Origin: Candidatus Melainabacteria bacterium
GTDB lineage: Bacteria > Cyanobacteriota > Vampirovibrionia > Obscuribacterales > Obscuribacteraceae
Direction: 5' to 3'
Assembly: GCA_003153555.1 (NCBI GenBank)
Contig: PLZS01000088.1
Span: 1 to 64,000, forward strand
DNA length: 64,000 bases
Position numbers and translations under genes: made by a program. The notes below the pieces were generated by a model. That model did not search any database. It was not told the origin of the DNA and was given only the letters and a program-made list of their open reading frames with translations. This document shows, piece after piece, positions 43,411-52,633 of this stretch; positions within the stretch are counted from its first letter, which is position 1, and the number at the start of each line of letters is the position of its first letter.

Positions 43411-43680
43411 ATGAAACGCCAAACAGTGACAAAGATAGCTAAGCCAAAAGTAAGCGTTGACATGGCCGTCATCCAGCGCCTTGATGAATCGCTGCCTTTG
43501 CAGACTGAAGAATGGAATCGCGCGGAGCAATTGCTTATGCAATTGACAGAATTTGCTCCAAACAGCCTGGTCACAGAAGTCGTTAATGCAATCGCTATAT
43601 ATGCAGATGATCAAGCTCGCCGTGGATATATTCTTGGGCAAGAAGATCTCGCCAAAGAAATGAAGCAACGCGTCGCCTAG
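43411..43680 (+). CDS. Small conserved protein, paralogue of the 18963 gene
   Basis: 89 residues: a basic N-terminal tail (MKRQTVTKIAKPK), then the same core as the 18963 protein, with EEWNRAEQLLMQLTEF, and YADDQARRGYILGQEDLAKEM at the end. ATG 43411 follows GGAG at 43398-43401, nine bases away; the longer start at 43360 has no site. Function unknown. The GNAT gene starts 31 bp downstream in the same direction, so co-transcription is possible. The longer basic tail is the main difference from its paralogue. Confidence 0.75.
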   Translation: MKRQTVTKIAKPKVSVDMAVIQRLDESLPLQTEEWNRAEQLLMQLTEFAPNSLVTEVVNAIAIYADDQARRGYILGQEDLAKEMKQRVA

Positions 43681-43711
43681 ACGCAAGTTTTGGGCGCGCT
43701 AATATATAGGG

Positions 43712-44239
43712 ATGACACGCCAAGCGAATTCATCCTCTACGACCACTCCTGTTTCGATTCGAGAAGCGACTGAGCAGGATCTTCCCGCTATCCGAAACAT
43801 ATACAACTATTTTGTCACTCGCTCAACGGCTACTTTTGCACTTGAGGAAGAGAGTGTCGATGAGCGTCGCGATTGGTTCGTGAACCACTCGCAAAATGGT
43901 CTGCCAGTTCTAATCGCCGAGCTGGATGGGCATACAGTTGGTTGGGCCAGTTTGTCCTTTTACCACCAACGCTGCGCCTACAGGCAGTCGGTAGAGCCTT
44001 CTTTGTATATACATCACGAATTCGCTGCACGTGGAATCGGTAAAGTGCTCACCGAGGCATTGATCGATGCGGCGCGGACGCGCAACTATCACTGTATAGT
44101 TTCACTTGTTTGCAGTGAAAATGATGCCAGTTTAGCAGTGTTGCAAAAATATGGCTTCGCCAAAGTTGGCGAGTTGCAAGAAGTTGGCAGGAAATTTGAT
44201 CGTTGGCTGAACGTGACGATTATGCAGAAGTTGCTCTAA
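43712..44239 (+). CDS. GNAT N-acetyltransferase, phosphinothricin-acetyltransferase-like
   Basis: A GNAT-fold acetyltransferase of 175 residues. VSIREATEQDLPAIRNIYNYFVTRSTATF and SLYIHHEFAARGIGKVL (acetyl-CoA binding R/Q-x-x-G-x-G/A) are typical of the Pat/Bar and MnaT group, which acetylate amino groups of methionine-sulfoximine-like compounds. The mature function in a wild organism is usually amino-acid analogue detoxification. ATG 43712 is used. It is followed 20 bp later by an alpha/beta hydrolase gene. Confidence 0.88.
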   Translation: MTRQANSSSTTTPVSIREATEQDLPAIRNIYNYFVTRSTATFALEEESVDERRDWFVNHSQNGLPVLIAELDGHTVGWASLSFYHQRCAYRQSVEPSLYIHHEFAARGIGKVLTEALIDAARTRNYHCIVSLVCSENDASLAVLQKYGFAKVGELQEVGRKFDRWLNVTIMQKLL

Positions 44240-44258
44240 TGCAGAAGAGTCGGGAGAC

Positions 44259-45101
44259 ATGGGTTCGATCACAACTTGCTTAATTATCTTGGTTGCCTTC
44301 GCAACACTATATACGGTGCTGTCGCCGCGCTTTAATTACCGACTTTATCGCTGGCTGATTTTTCACCCATATCCTTACGAACCGGGCACAGAATTGCCAC
44401 CGCCCATCGACAACTCAGAAGTGGACGAAGTATATATTTTGCTTCGCTCAGGTAAAAAAATTCACGGATGGTATTACAAGGTAGCCAATGCGGCCAAAGT
44501 AATTCTGTTTAGCCACGGCAATGCTGGTAATTTAAGTTCTCGAAACTCAATTCTAGATTTGCTCACCAAGACTGGCGCTTCGGTGTTTATTTACGATTAC
44601 GAAGGCTTTGGAAAAAGTGAAGGACTTCCGACCATCGACGGCATATGCGACAACGGATTGGTGGCATATGACTATCTCGTCGAACAGGAAGGTGTTAAAC
44701 CAAATGACATCATAGTTTACGGAGAATCACTGGGGACCGGAGTGGCGATGTATTTGTCCGCTAAACGCAAAGTCGGCGGCGTCATTCTCCAGTCCGGTTT
44801 TTCCTCGCTGAGAAAAATTGCTCATGAAATTTTTCCGACCTTGAAAGCTTTTCCATCGTTCTTATTTCCGACGCAACAACTGGACACGTTAGCCTTAGCT
44901 AAGCAGCCCCATCCTCCACTATTGATCATTCACGGCGTGCATGATCAGGTGGTCCCGTATTCTCACGCCGAACGATTATATAAGGAAGCAATTGAACCAA
45001 AGCAGTTATTGACATTGCCTCATTCCGCCCATAACGACATTTGCAATACCGCCCCAGACGAATTCCTGCACACCGTGATCGATTTCATGGCACGATGTTG
45101 A
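44259..45101 (+). CDS. Membrane-anchored alpha/beta hydrolase (BEM46-like)
   Basis: Alpha/beta hydrolase with an N-terminal hydrophobic helix (residues about 4-22). Triad: Ser157 (GESLGTG), Asp229 (GVHDQVV) and His258 (HSAHND). The oxyanion segment FSHGNAGN (85-91) fits the BEM46/ABHD13-like group. Substrate unknown, perhaps lipids or peptides at the membrane. It is in line with the GNAT gene, suggesting an operon. It converges on aconitase; a palindromic repeat separates them. Confidence 0.87.
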   Translation: MGSITTCLIILVAFATLYTVLSPRFNYRLYRWLIFHPYPYEPGTELPPPIDNSEVDEVYILLRSGKKIHGWYYKVANAAKVILFSHGNAGNLSSRNSILDLLTKTGASVFIYDYEGFGKSEGLPTIDGICDNGLVAYDYLVEQEGVKPNDIIVYGESLGTGVAMYLSAKRKVGGVILQSGFSSLRKIAHEIFPTLKAFPSFLFPTQQLDTLALAKQPHPPLLIIHGVHDQVVPYSHAERLYKEAIEPKQLLTLPHSAHNDICNTAPDEFLHTVIDFMARC

Positions 45102-45147
45102 TCTAAGTATTCTAGTCAAATTCACAGCAGCTTACCTCAGAGGACCA

Positions 45148-45187
45148 GCATCCTTGCCGGCAAGGATGCCGGCGCTCCCAGGCTAGG
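45148..45187. repeat. Dispersed palindromic repeat, copy 1
   Basis: A 22-bp perfect palindrome at 45148-45169 followed by CGGCGCTCCCAGG. Bases 45155-45184 are identical over 30 bp to 59761-59790. It lies between the convergent alpha/beta hydrolase and aconitase genes, where it could act as a bidirectional terminator. Confidence 0.85.
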
Positions 45188-45206
45188 GCACGGATTCGGC
45201 TCCCAG

Positions 45207-47483
45207 CTATTTGCCTTCGCGATTTTTCTTGATCAAGTTGAGCGCGGAACCGGTCTTGAACCAATCAATTTGTTCTTCGGTCATCGTGTGTTTAACTTGC
45301 GTTTTGACTTTGGTGCCATCTTTATGCTCAATTGTCATATCGACCAGTTTTTCTGGCTTAAGTCCACTTAGTCCTGTAAAGCTGATACGGTCATCTTCTT
45401 GAATCAGATTGTAGTCTTCTGGTTTGACGAATGTGAAGGCAAGTATTCCCTGCTTCTTCAAATTAGTCTCGTGGATTCTGGCGAAACTTCGCACCACGAC
45501 AACTTTGCAGCCAAGGAATCTCGGTGACATAGCAGCGTGTTCCCGACTCGATCCTTCGCCGTAGTTTTGATCACCAATAACTACCCAGCCCGTTTTGTGC
45601 GCCTTGTAATCGCGAGCAACGGCAGGATACGACTTGGTTTCGCCATCAAACAAGTCTTTTCCAGTTCCCGGTTGTTTCGTAAACGCATTAATCGCACCGA
45701 TAAACATGTTGTCGCTGATTTTATCGAGATGCCCTCGATATCGCAGCCATGGACCGGCTGGTGAAATATGGTCGGTTGTGCACTTCCCGTCCGCTTTAAG
45801 CAAAACTGGCAGTTCAACGTAATCTTTTCCATCCCATGCCGAGAATGGCTCAAGCAGTTGCAAACGTTCACTGTCCGGTGAAACTGCGACTGCTACTTTG
45901 TCACCATCTTTCGCGGGAGCAATGTATCCAGCGTCAGCCGAAATAAATCCATTGGCAGGCAGTTCTGGCGCCTCTGGTGGCAATAATTGCAGTTCGGTGC
46001 CATCAGGAGCCTTCAACTTATCCGTCATTGGATTGAATGACAGTGAGCCAGAAAGAGCGAAGGCTGTGACGATTTCAGGGCTACCGATAAACGCTAACGT
46101 TTGCGCATTGCCGTCATTTCTTTTCTGAAAGTTTCGATTGAATGAAGTGATGATCGAATTAGCTTCACCAGGCGTAATGTCTTCACGCTTCCACTGTCCG
46201 ATACACGGTCCACATGCATTAGCAAGCACGGTACCGCCAATTTTTTCGAGCTTTTCTAACTGTCCATCACGTCCGATAGTTTTGTGGATCTGTTCAGATC
46301 CTGGTGTGATCAAGAATCCAATGTTTGCTTTGATACCACGATCCGATGCTTGTTTGGCGATATGAGCGGCCCGACTCATATCCTCATAGCTAGAGTTTGT
46401 GCAACTTCCGATCAAGGCGTATTTAAGATGATCGGGGTAGCCTTTTTCTTTTGCTTCCTTTGCTAGCTCTGAAACTGGTCTAGCTAAATCTGGTGTGTGC
46501 GGTCCCACGACATAAGGCTCGAGCGTATCCAAATCAATTTCTATAATTTGGTCGTAATATGCTTTTGGATCTTTTTCCACTTCCGGATCAGCGACCAAAT
46601 ATTCTCTATATTGATCCGCTAACTTGGCCACTTCCTCACGACCAGTGGCTCTCAAATATTTAGCCATGCGTTCGTCATAAGGGAAAACGGACGTCGTAGC
46701 GCCAAGTTCTGCGCCCATATTTGTGATGGTGCCTTTTCCGGTGCAACTGATCGAGGCTGTGCCGGAACCGAAATACTCAACGATTGCGCCAGTTCCTCCG
46801 GCTACAGTCAGGATGCCTGCGAGTTTCAGGATCACATCTTTAGGCGATGTCCAGCCGTTCAGTTTGCCTGTCAGACGAACTCCGATAAGTTTCGGCCAGC
46901 GTACGCCCCAGGCCTCTCCAGCCATGACGTCGACTGCATCCGCGCCGCCCACACCTATGGCGATCATTCCCAGACCACCAGCGTTCGGCGTGTGCGAATC
47001 CGTGCCGATCATCATCGTTCCTGGACTTGCATAGTTCTCAAGAACAACTTGGTGAATAATACCAGCGCCTGGTTTCCAAAAGCCGATACCATGTTTCATG
47101 CTTGCGGTGCGCAAGAACTCATAAACTTCCTTGTTATCATCCAGAGCGCGAGCCATGTCTTCATCGGCTCCCACTCTCGCTTGGATCAGGTGATCGCAGT
47201 GCACGGTTGTCGGCACCGCAACTGTCTTCAGCTTCGCCTGCATAAACTGGAGCAAGGCCATTTGGGCTGTTGCATCCTGCATCGCCACTCGGTCAGGGCG
47301 GAGAAAAGCGTAACTATCACCTCTAACAGGTGTTTCGGTACCTTCCGGCCAATGATCTAAGTGTGCGGTGAGGATCTTCTCTGTAAGAGTCAGTGGGCGC
47401 TTGTATCGACGCCTGGCCTCTTTAATTCTTGCAGGAAAGGACTCATACAGCTTTTTGACATCATTAACATCGAGAAGGGTCAT
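45207..47483 (-). CDS. acn: Aconitate hydratase, mitochondrial type
   Basis: TCA-cycle aconitase, interconverting citrate and isocitrate. Cluster cysteines Cys361 (GSCTNSS), Cys424 and Cys427 (ACGPCIG) are intact. At 758 residues it matches the mitochondrial/bacterial ACO2-like class rather than AcnA (about 890) or AcnB. Other landmarks are [21 protein letters not shown] and [15 protein letters not shown] in the swivel domain. The 4Fe-4S cluster makes it sensitive to superoxide, against which the dismutase in this window would protect the cell. It stands alone on the minus strand. Confidence 0.96.
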   Translation of the reverse strand: MTLLDVNDVKKLYESFPARIKEARRRYKRPLTLTEKILTAHLDHWPEGTETPVRGDSYAFLRPDRVAMQDATAQMALLQFMQAKLKTVAVPTTVHCDHLIQARVGADEDMARALDDNKEVYEFLRTASMKHGIGFWKPGAGIIHQVVLENYASPGTMMIGTDSHTPNAGGLGMIAIGVGGADAVDVMAGEAWGVRWPKLIGVRLTGKLNGWTSPKDVILKLAGILTVAGGTGAIVEYFGSGTASISCTGKGTITNMGAELGATTSVFPYDERMAKYLRATGREEVAKLADQYREYLVADPEVEKDPKAYYDQIIEIDLDTLEPYVVGPHTPDLARPVSELAKEAKEKGYPDHLKYALIGSCTNSSYEDMSRAAHIAKQASDRGIKANIGFLITPGSEQIHKTIGRDGQLEKLEKIGGTVLANACGPCIGQWKREDITPGEANSIITSFNRNFQKRNDGNAQTLAFIGSPEIVTAFALSGSLSFNPMTDKLKAPDGTELQLLPPEAPELPANGFISADAGYIAPAKDGDKVAVAVSPDSERLQLLEPFSAWDGKDYVELPVLLKADGKCTTDHISPAGPWLRYRGHLDKISDNMFIGAINAFTKQPGTGKDLFDGETKSYPAVARDYKAHKTGWVVIGDQNYGEGSSREHAAMSPRFLGCKVVVVRSFARIHETNLKKQGILAFTFVKPEDYNLIQEDDRISFTGLSGLKPEKLVDMTIEHKDGTKVKTQVKHTMTEEQIDWFKTGSALNLIKKNREGK

Positions 47484-47639
47484 CGTAAGCCTCTTTTATA
47501 CAGTCGCAGCAACGAAACAGGCTGTCAACACGGAGGTGAAACTGCCTCCAGTGAGCCTTTACAGACATTATTGATCTTACTCTCTTTGAAATGCAGATTC
47601 TCGAATTCCCCCACTTCTCTTCAAAAAGATTTCATTCAA

Positions 47640-48113
47640 TCATTTTTGTTTTTGTTGAAGTTGACGCGTCAAGTTGCGACCGTAGCGGATTACGGCATAT
47701 TTGTAGTGATAGACCAAAAGTTTGTGGAAGCCTAGTTGCTCCATCTCTTTATAAGCATCGTCAACCGACCAACCTTCATTTGTCATGCGATAGAACGCCA
47801 TCATCATGCCCGTGCGGTCTGCACCATGTTTGCAATGAACAAAGATCGGATGGTAATCAGGACAATTGATGATCGAGAAAAATTTGTCAATTTGTTTTTT
47901 GGTCGGAAAAGTACAATATGGAAGTGGAATCGAAATGTAGTTGAATCCCAGGGCTACAGCCTGATTGCGTTGACGAGCCAGGATCTCGCTGCTCCATCTC
48001 AATGAGATGATCGTTTTCACGCCAAGCCGTTTGAGTTCTTCGAACCCGTCCGAATCCGGCTGCCCACCCCGGTATAACCACTCATTAACTTGTCGAAAGT
48101 TAGGTATAGTCAA
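47640..48113 (-). CDS. Dual-specificity/tyrosine phosphatase
   Basis: Cysteine phosphatase of 157 residues: PTP loop HCKHGADRTG with Cys94 and Arg100, preceded by EWLYRGGQPDSDGFEELKRLGVKTIISLR, typical of SIW14-like or DSP-type bacterial enzymes that act on phosphotyrosine or inositol phosphates. It begins with TTG 48113, one base after the stop of the upstream S41 gene, so translation is probably coupled. No signal peptide. It might oppose the Ser/Thr kinase in this window; that link is speculative. Confidence 0.85.
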   Translation of the reverse strand: MTIPNFRQVNEWLYRGGQPDSDGFEELKRLGVKTIISLRWSSEILARQRNQAVALGFNYISIPLPYCTFPTKKQIDKFFSIINCPDYHPIFVHCKHGADRTGMMMAFYRMTNEGWSVDDAYKEMEQLGFHKLLVYHYKYAVIRYGRNLTRQLQQKQK

Positions 48114-48114
48114 T

Positions 48115-49419
48115 TTATTTTATGTTTGATGAAGCTGGAAGGGGTTTCTTCAAAAGGGGCAGCAATATCTGCTTGGCGTTCTCCAACTGTAGCTCCGCTC
48201 CTTCGACTGATCGATTAGGATTAGGAATTAAAACGTCCGGTTCAACTCCAATTCCTTCAAGCCGTACACCACCCAGGTCTACGTCGTCAACCGCCAAATA
48301 GAGCGCCGTTCGATCGTCTATGGTAAACAATCGCCCTCCTAACACATACCCGGCCGTGCGTTCACCAACAAGTTTAGCTCTACCACTGCGTTTTAAACTC
48401 AATGCCAGTAACTCTTTACCGCTTCTTGAGCCACCATTTATTAAAGCCACTAGGGGCTTGTCGTAAAACATTTCCGATCCGACTTTGTGCCCAGCCCGAT
48501 CCTTCATTGAGAAAGTAGGATAGCCAACGGGGTTACGATAGAAGTAATCCAAATCATCAAGTGAATTGCCGCCATAGCCATCGCGCATGTCTAGAATTAG
48601 ACCATCTGTCTTGGCTAGTTTGGTGCCAAGCATTTCCTCGAAAACATCATGCGACTCCGCGCCACCTGCCCACAAGTGAATGTAACCAATTTTTCCTTCC
48701 GGGCTGTCAATTATTCGCACGCTCTTTGCGGTCCCTTCAACATAAGAGCGGTAGGGGTCCTTGTACACAGGCACTACGGTTAAGTCCACACGCTTACCGG
48801 CGCGATCGACAACCACTGCTATTTTCTTACCTGAAGTCTTGAAAAAATTTGCCTGACCCACAAACGGTTCGCCGCTGACAGTCCAAATCTTGTCACCGAC
48901 TTGAACTTTTGCTTGCTCACCAGGACTACCATCTACGATGTATCTTACTTGATTTGCCGGCAAACCGGCGCCACCATATATGATACCGGTATAGTCCATT
49001 TTGGTCGGTTTGTGCTTGTGATCAGGTCTCGAAAACAGAGCGTGGAGAAAATAAAATGTTTCGTCATTTATGGTGACGAACTGACAATGACTTAGATGTA
49101 ATTTTTTGACCGCATCATTGATCGAAGTGTCTAGCTCCATCAATGTTTTACTATCGATAATCTTTTTATTGAACTCTGATTTCGCCTTAGACCACACGTT
49201 TTTGGCGATTTCGGCGCTATAGAGTTCCTTAGAAACTAGCTGATCGACTTTTGCCAAAACCTTCTGACAGTATTCTGGGTTGGCACGCAAATCAAACGAA
49301 GGCTGAGCGCTATCCGCACTGCTTTGAGTTGGTTCTTCGGCGCGAACATTTAATGCAGCACCAAACGCGCCGAACAACACCATTGCAATTATTGAAAGTA
49401 GGAGATTGGTTCTCAACAT
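48115..49419 (-). CDS. Exported S41-family peptidase with PDZ, altered active site
   Basis: Signal peptide from MLRTNLLLSIIAMVLFGAFGA to AEE. An N-terminal helical region, a PDZ-like domain (GIIYGGAGLPANQVRYIVDGSPGEQAKVQVGDKIW) and an S41 core follow. The nucleophile Ser is in NGGSRSGKELLAL, but the position of the Ctp base lysine reads GERTAGYVLGG without Lys. It may use the alternative tricorn/retinoid-binding-protein arrangement or be inactive. ATG 49419 is preferred over 49458 for the signal peptide. It is coupled to the phosphatase gene. Confidence 0.82.
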   Translation of the reverse strand: MLRTNLLLSIIAMVLFGAFGAALNVRAEEPTQSSADSAQPSFDLRANPEYCQKVLAKVDQLVSKELYSAEIAKNVWSKAKSEFNKKIIDSKTLMELDTSINDAVKKLHLSHCQFVTINDETFYFLHALFSRPDHKHKPTKMDYTGIIYGGAGLPANQVRYIVDGSPGEQAKVQVGDKIWTVSGEPFVGQANFFKTSGKKIAVVVDRAGKRVDLTVVPVYKDPYRSYVEGTAKSVRIIDSPEGKIGYIHLWAGGAESHDVFEEMLGTKLAKTDGLILDMRDGYGGNSLDDLDYFYRNPVGYPTFSMKDRAGHKVGSEMFYDKPLVALINGGSRSGKELLALSLKRSGRAKLVGERTAGYVLGGRLFTIDDRTALYLAVDDVDLGGVRLEGIGVEPDVLIPNPNRSVEGAELQLENAKQILLPLLKKPLPASSNIK

Positions 49420-49517
49420 CTGCGACGACAAATAAATGCCGTAAGCGACACAACGCATACTATACTACTGGGTTTGCGCTGATTCTGCTTGCTGCCAAGC
49501 GTCCCCAAGGTACTCGA

Positions 49518-50756
49518 TTGAAACCTAGCATCTTCATACCGACGTTGTATCTTGCGTCGGGATTGCCGTACACGATAGTAAATGCAATGTCGATCATATT
49601 CTTCAAGAATATGCATGCGGATAATGAATTCATCGCACAATTCACAAGTTTGTTGCAAATTCCCTGGGTCATAAAAGCATTTTGGGCACCCACCGTTGAC
49701 TTATACGGTACGCGCAGGCAGTGGATCGTGGTATCGCAAATAGTGCTCGGCACATTAGCGTTTTGTCTAGCCGGTGTTGTACAAGTGCCGGACCCGGTCA
49801 AAGTTTCGGTGGCCGTGCTCGTTTTGATTGCGATTGCCTCCGCCACTCAAGACATAGCTATCGATGGTTACTATATGGACGTGCTTGATAGCGCCCAACA
49901 ATCATTATATGTAGGGGTGAGAAACACTGCCTACAAGCTTGCTGTGCTGCTTGGTTCCGGTGGTCTGGTCTATTTGGCAGGAAAGCTTGCGGAAATTGGA
50001 TATGGAATTGCCGGTGGCTGGTGTGTCTCATTTTCAGTCTGCGCCAGCATTCTTCTCGCACTCTCACTTTTCCACAAAGTAGCTCTGCCACGCCCAGAGC
50101 AAGTAAAGCGCGCCACGTTGACGTTCTCTGAATTTTTGACTGTTTTTCGCACATTCTTTCAACAACCTTCGATTGTGCCAATAGTTTTGTACATCCTGAC
50201 ATTCAGACTTGGCGATGCATTGATGTTGAAGATGGCTCAACTATTTTTGCTGGATCCACCAGATCGTGGTGGGTTGGGAATTTCGACAGCTGACGTCGGA
50301 CTGATTTATGGCACTGTCGGTACTGTGGCTTTGCTAATTGGTGGCATCTTCGGAGGATGGTTAATCTCACGCAAAGGTTTGAAGAAATGTTTGATGCCAA
50401 CAGCCATCGTTCAGAACTCAGCTATTCTCTTATATTGGATTATGGCGATCATCAAACCACCGTTAATTGGCGTCGCCATTCTCAATGCCTATGAACAATT
50501 TTCGTATGGGCTCGGCGTGGCCGCCTACACCGTTTTCCTCCTTTCAACTGTTAAACCTGAATATAAAGCGGCGCACTATGCAACCGCGACAGGATTGATG
50601 GCGCTCGGTGTTCTAGTGCCGAGCTACGTATCTGGGTACCTGCAAACCTGGCTCGGTTACCAGAACTTTTTCCTTCTCAGTTTTCTCGCCTCAGTCCCTG
50701 GTATTATCGTTATCTTCTTCCTGCCTCTGAAAAAAGAGGCCGAGAACCCGTCTTAG
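49518..50756 (+). CDS. AmpG-like MFS permease
   Basis: Major facilitator with about 12 helices. The segment SATQDIAIDGYYMDVL is the hallmark of the AmpG/acetyl-CoA-transporter (SLC33) group, so muropeptide or CoA-linked solute import is a reasonable hypothesis. Start TTG 49518 is used because AAGG at 49507-49510 lies seven bases upstream; longer frames overlap the S41 gene antisense. It is divergent from the S41 protease, and the aldo/keto reductase gene follows after 24 bp. Muropeptide uptake would fit the LytM and S41 envelope enzymes. Confidence 0.86.
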   Translation: MKPSIFIPTLYLASGLPYTIVNAMSIIFFKNMHADNEFIAQFTSLLQIPWVIKAFWAPTVDLYGTRRQWIVVSQIVLGTLAFCLAGVVQVPDPVKVSVAVLVLIAIASATQDIAIDGYYMDVLDSAQQSLYVGVRNTAYKLAVLLGSGGLVYLAGKLAEIGYGIAGGWCVSFSVCASILLALSLFHKVALPRPEQVKRATLTFSEFLTVFRTFFQQPSIVPIVLYILTFRLGDALMLKMAQLFLLDPPDRGGLGISTADVGLIYGTVGTVALLIGGIFGGWLISRKGLKKCLMPTAIVQNSAILLYWIMAIIKPPLIGVAILNAYEQFSYGLGVAAYTVFLLSTVKPEYKAAHYATATGLMALGVLVPSYVSGYLQTWLGYQNFFLLSFLASVPGIIVIFFLPLKKEAENPS

Positions 50757-50780
50757 TTTGTAAGGATGAGGGCTGCTGTT

Positions 50781-51752
50781 ATGGAATATCGTAAGTTAGG
50801 CAAATGGGGCGTGCGCGTTAGTGAAGTTGGGCTTGGAAGTTGGCTCACTTATGGCGGTTCAGTCGAAGAAAAAGCAGCCGCGAAGCAGATCCACTATGCC
50901 TTTGAACAGGGGATCAATTTTTTTGACACAGCTAATGTCTATGCGCAAGGCGCTGGGGAAGTTGCTGTGGGAAAGGCCATCAAATCGTTGAATAGAGACG
51001 CAATTGTGCTGGCTACTAAAGTGTACTTTCCGATGGGTCAAGGGCCCAATGATAAGGGACTGTCGCGCAAGCATATTTTTGAACAGTGCCATGCGAGCCT
51101 AAAGCGGTTGCAGCAAGACTATGTTGATCTCTACCAATGTCATAGATATGACGCAGAAGTGCCGATGTATGAAATTGTTCGATCAATGGATGATTTGATT
51201 CGGCAAGGAAAGATTTTATATTGGGGTGTCAGTGAATGGCAGGCAGACCATATTGAGGACGCTGTGCAAACAGCTCTTTCAATGAATGCCATGCCTCCTG
51301 TCTCCAATCAGCCGCAATACAACATGCTTGCACGCGAAATTGAAAAAGAAGTCATACCAATTTCAAAAAGATTAGGTTTAGGACAGGTAGTGTTCTCTCC
51401 GCTTGCCCAGGGAGTCTTGACGGGTAAATATAAACCCGATCATCCGTTTCCACCAGATAGCCGTGCTGCTGACAATCGCAACAACGTATTCATGGTAGGG
51501 CGCAGCTTGATGGCGCGTGAAACTTTAGAACTGGTACAAAAACTTTTGCCGATTGCAGCCGAACTGAATATTTCAATGGCCCAACTTGCATTAGCTTGGT
51601 GCCTGCGTTTGCCTGAAATCAGCAGCGTCATTATTGGTGCGACGAAGTCTTCACAAATTGAAGACAACATTAAAGCGACGACGATTTCACTGCCACAAGA
51701 TGCAATTAAGCGGATCGACGACATTCTTTCAGTTGGCTCAGTTCGATCGTAA
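50781..51752 (+). CDS. Aldo/keto reductase
   Basis: NADPH-dependent aldo/keto reductase of the potassium-channel-beta/YghZ subgroup. TIM barrel with Asp49, Tyr54 (FFDTANVY), Lys80 (LATKVY) and His121 (YQCHRYD), all present. Late SSVIIGATKSSQIEDNIKA binds NADPH. The start is ATG 50781 with GAGGG about nine bases upstream. It forms an operon with the permease. Likely a broad-specificity aldehyde reductase. Confidence 0.92.
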   Translation: MEYRKLGKWGVRVSEVGLGSWLTYGGSVEEKAAAKQIHYAFEQGINFFDTANVYAQGAGEVAVGKAIKSLNRDAIVLATKVYFPMGQGPNDKGLSRKHIFEQCHASLKRLQQDYVDLYQCHRYDAEVPMYEIVRSMDDLIRQGKILYWGVSEWQADHIEDAVQTALSMNAMPPVSNQPQYNMLAREIEKEVIPISKRLGLGQVVFSPLAQGVLTGKYKPDHPFPPDSRAADNRNNVFMVGRSLMARETLELVQKLLPIAAELNISMAQLALAWCLRLPEISSVIIGATKSSQIEDNIKATTISLPQDAIKRIDDILSVGSVRS

Positions 51753-51816
51753 GCACATTGCCATATTTCATTAGCTGAGCTAGTCGATCTGAATCGGATA
51801 GATCGCCCTTGATCCG

Positions 51817-51867
51817 TCCTAATCAGGATTCGATATCTCGCAGCTCTTGGTCAGATCCTAATCAGGA
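51817..51867. repeat. Two copies of TCCTAATCAGGA
   Basis: TCCTAATCAGGA at 51817-51828 and 51856-51867, each preceded by a CTTG-type stretch, form a short direct repeat between the aldo/keto reductase and gluconokinase genes. Each copy is nearly palindromic. Function unknown; a paired regulatory site or relic is possible. Confidence 0.6.
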
Positions 51868-51894
51868 CTGCGCCGTGGAATTGCTTCAGCGCTC

Positions 51895-52377
51895 CTAATT
51901 ACAATTGAGCTTTTCGCAGATCTCTTCAACGATGCATTCTGGTGTTGCGCCTGCATCGATTGTGATGGCATCATCAGGCTCTTCCAGAGCGACGAATTGA
52001 CTTTGCAGCATTTTTGATTTCATGAAATGGCCCTTACGTGAACGCAAGCGTTCGGAAAACATTTCAAAAGTCCCTTTTAAATAAACGACGCACATGTCGT
52101 CTTTAATTTGCAACTTATGGCGGTAACTTTTCTTTAAAGCTGAACATGCCAACACTGTGTGGTCACCCGCAAGCATCCATCCGCTGATTGCTTCGCGCAA
52201 CGTTTCCAACCAAGGTTCTCTGTCCAGATCTGTTAGGGCTACGCCGTCACTCATCTTTTGTAGATTGGCGGCAGGATGGAATTCATCTGCGTCCGCAAAT
52301 TTCCAATTCAACTTTTCAGCCAGTAACTTGCCAACCGTTGTCTTTCCTGAACCGGCTACGCCCATAACGATTATCAT
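51895..52377 (-). CDS. gntK: Gluconokinase
   Basis: ATP-dependent D-gluconate 6-kinase feeding the pentose phosphate or Entner-Doudoroff route. P-loop GVAGSGKTT (residues 6-14), then ADADEFHPAANLQKMSDG and ACSALKKSYRHKLQ, all family signatures. From ATG 52377 the protein has 160 residues, close to the usual GntK length. The frame continues upstream, but that part falls in a dispersed repeat and is probably untranslated. No ribosome binding site is evident. It is convergent with the aldo/keto reductase gene. Confidence 0.92.
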   Translation of the reverse strand: MIIVMGVAGSGKTTVGKLLAEKLNWKFADADEFHPAANLQKMSDGVALTDLDREPWLETLREAISGWMLAGDHTVLACSALKKSYRHKLQIKDDMCVVYLKGTFEMFSERLRSRKGHFMKSKMLQSQFVALEEPDDAITIDAGATPECIVEEICEKLNCN

Positions 52378-52465
52378 TGATGAAAAAGGTTTGTTAATTT
52401 CAGTTGCACCGTATTTGGTATCATCAGACTTGTTGCCCTTGGAATCGAAGCTGCCCGTAAGAAGC

Positions 52466-52520
52466 GTCACTATGAGTGTACCGCTTCGGATCAACGCGGG
52501 CAGGATGCCCGCGCTCCATT
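52466..52520. repeat. Repeat unit A near gntK
   Basis: A 55-bp unit, GTCACTATGAGTGTA through GCGCTCCATT, containing the stem GCGGGC/GCCCGC around AGGAT. It is directly repeated at 52529. The core matches the pattern of the 45155 and 59761 repeats: an inverted GC arm around AGGAT then GCTCC. Confidence 0.75.
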
Positions 52521-52528
52521 TTCGTAGC

Positions 52529-52583
52529 ATCACTATAGGTGTAGCGCTTCGGAATCAAGGCGGGCCGGATGTCGCGCTCCATT
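52529..52583. repeat. Repeat unit B near gntK
   Basis: Imperfect direct copy of 52466-52520, with about ten substitutions and one base lost in the stem. Together the pair fills the gap between gntK and the next gene. Confidence 0.7.
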
Positions 52584-52633
52584 CCGGTCGTTGAGGGTAT
52601 AAACTAGTCAAAGGTTCCAAAAGGCAAAGGTGT

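Noticed and set aside
46723..47034. Long open frame antisense to aconitase
   Set aside because: Complementary to a fully convincing enzyme; a shadow of its codon usage.
49251..49517. N-terminal extension of the AmpG-like permease
   Set aside because: It overlaps the divergent S41 gene antisense and is not membrane-like; TTG 49518 has a well-spaced AAGG.
45148..52583. CRISPR-like array from the GC-stem repeats
   Set aside because: The copies are far apart or only two in tandem, with no regular spacers and no cas gene.
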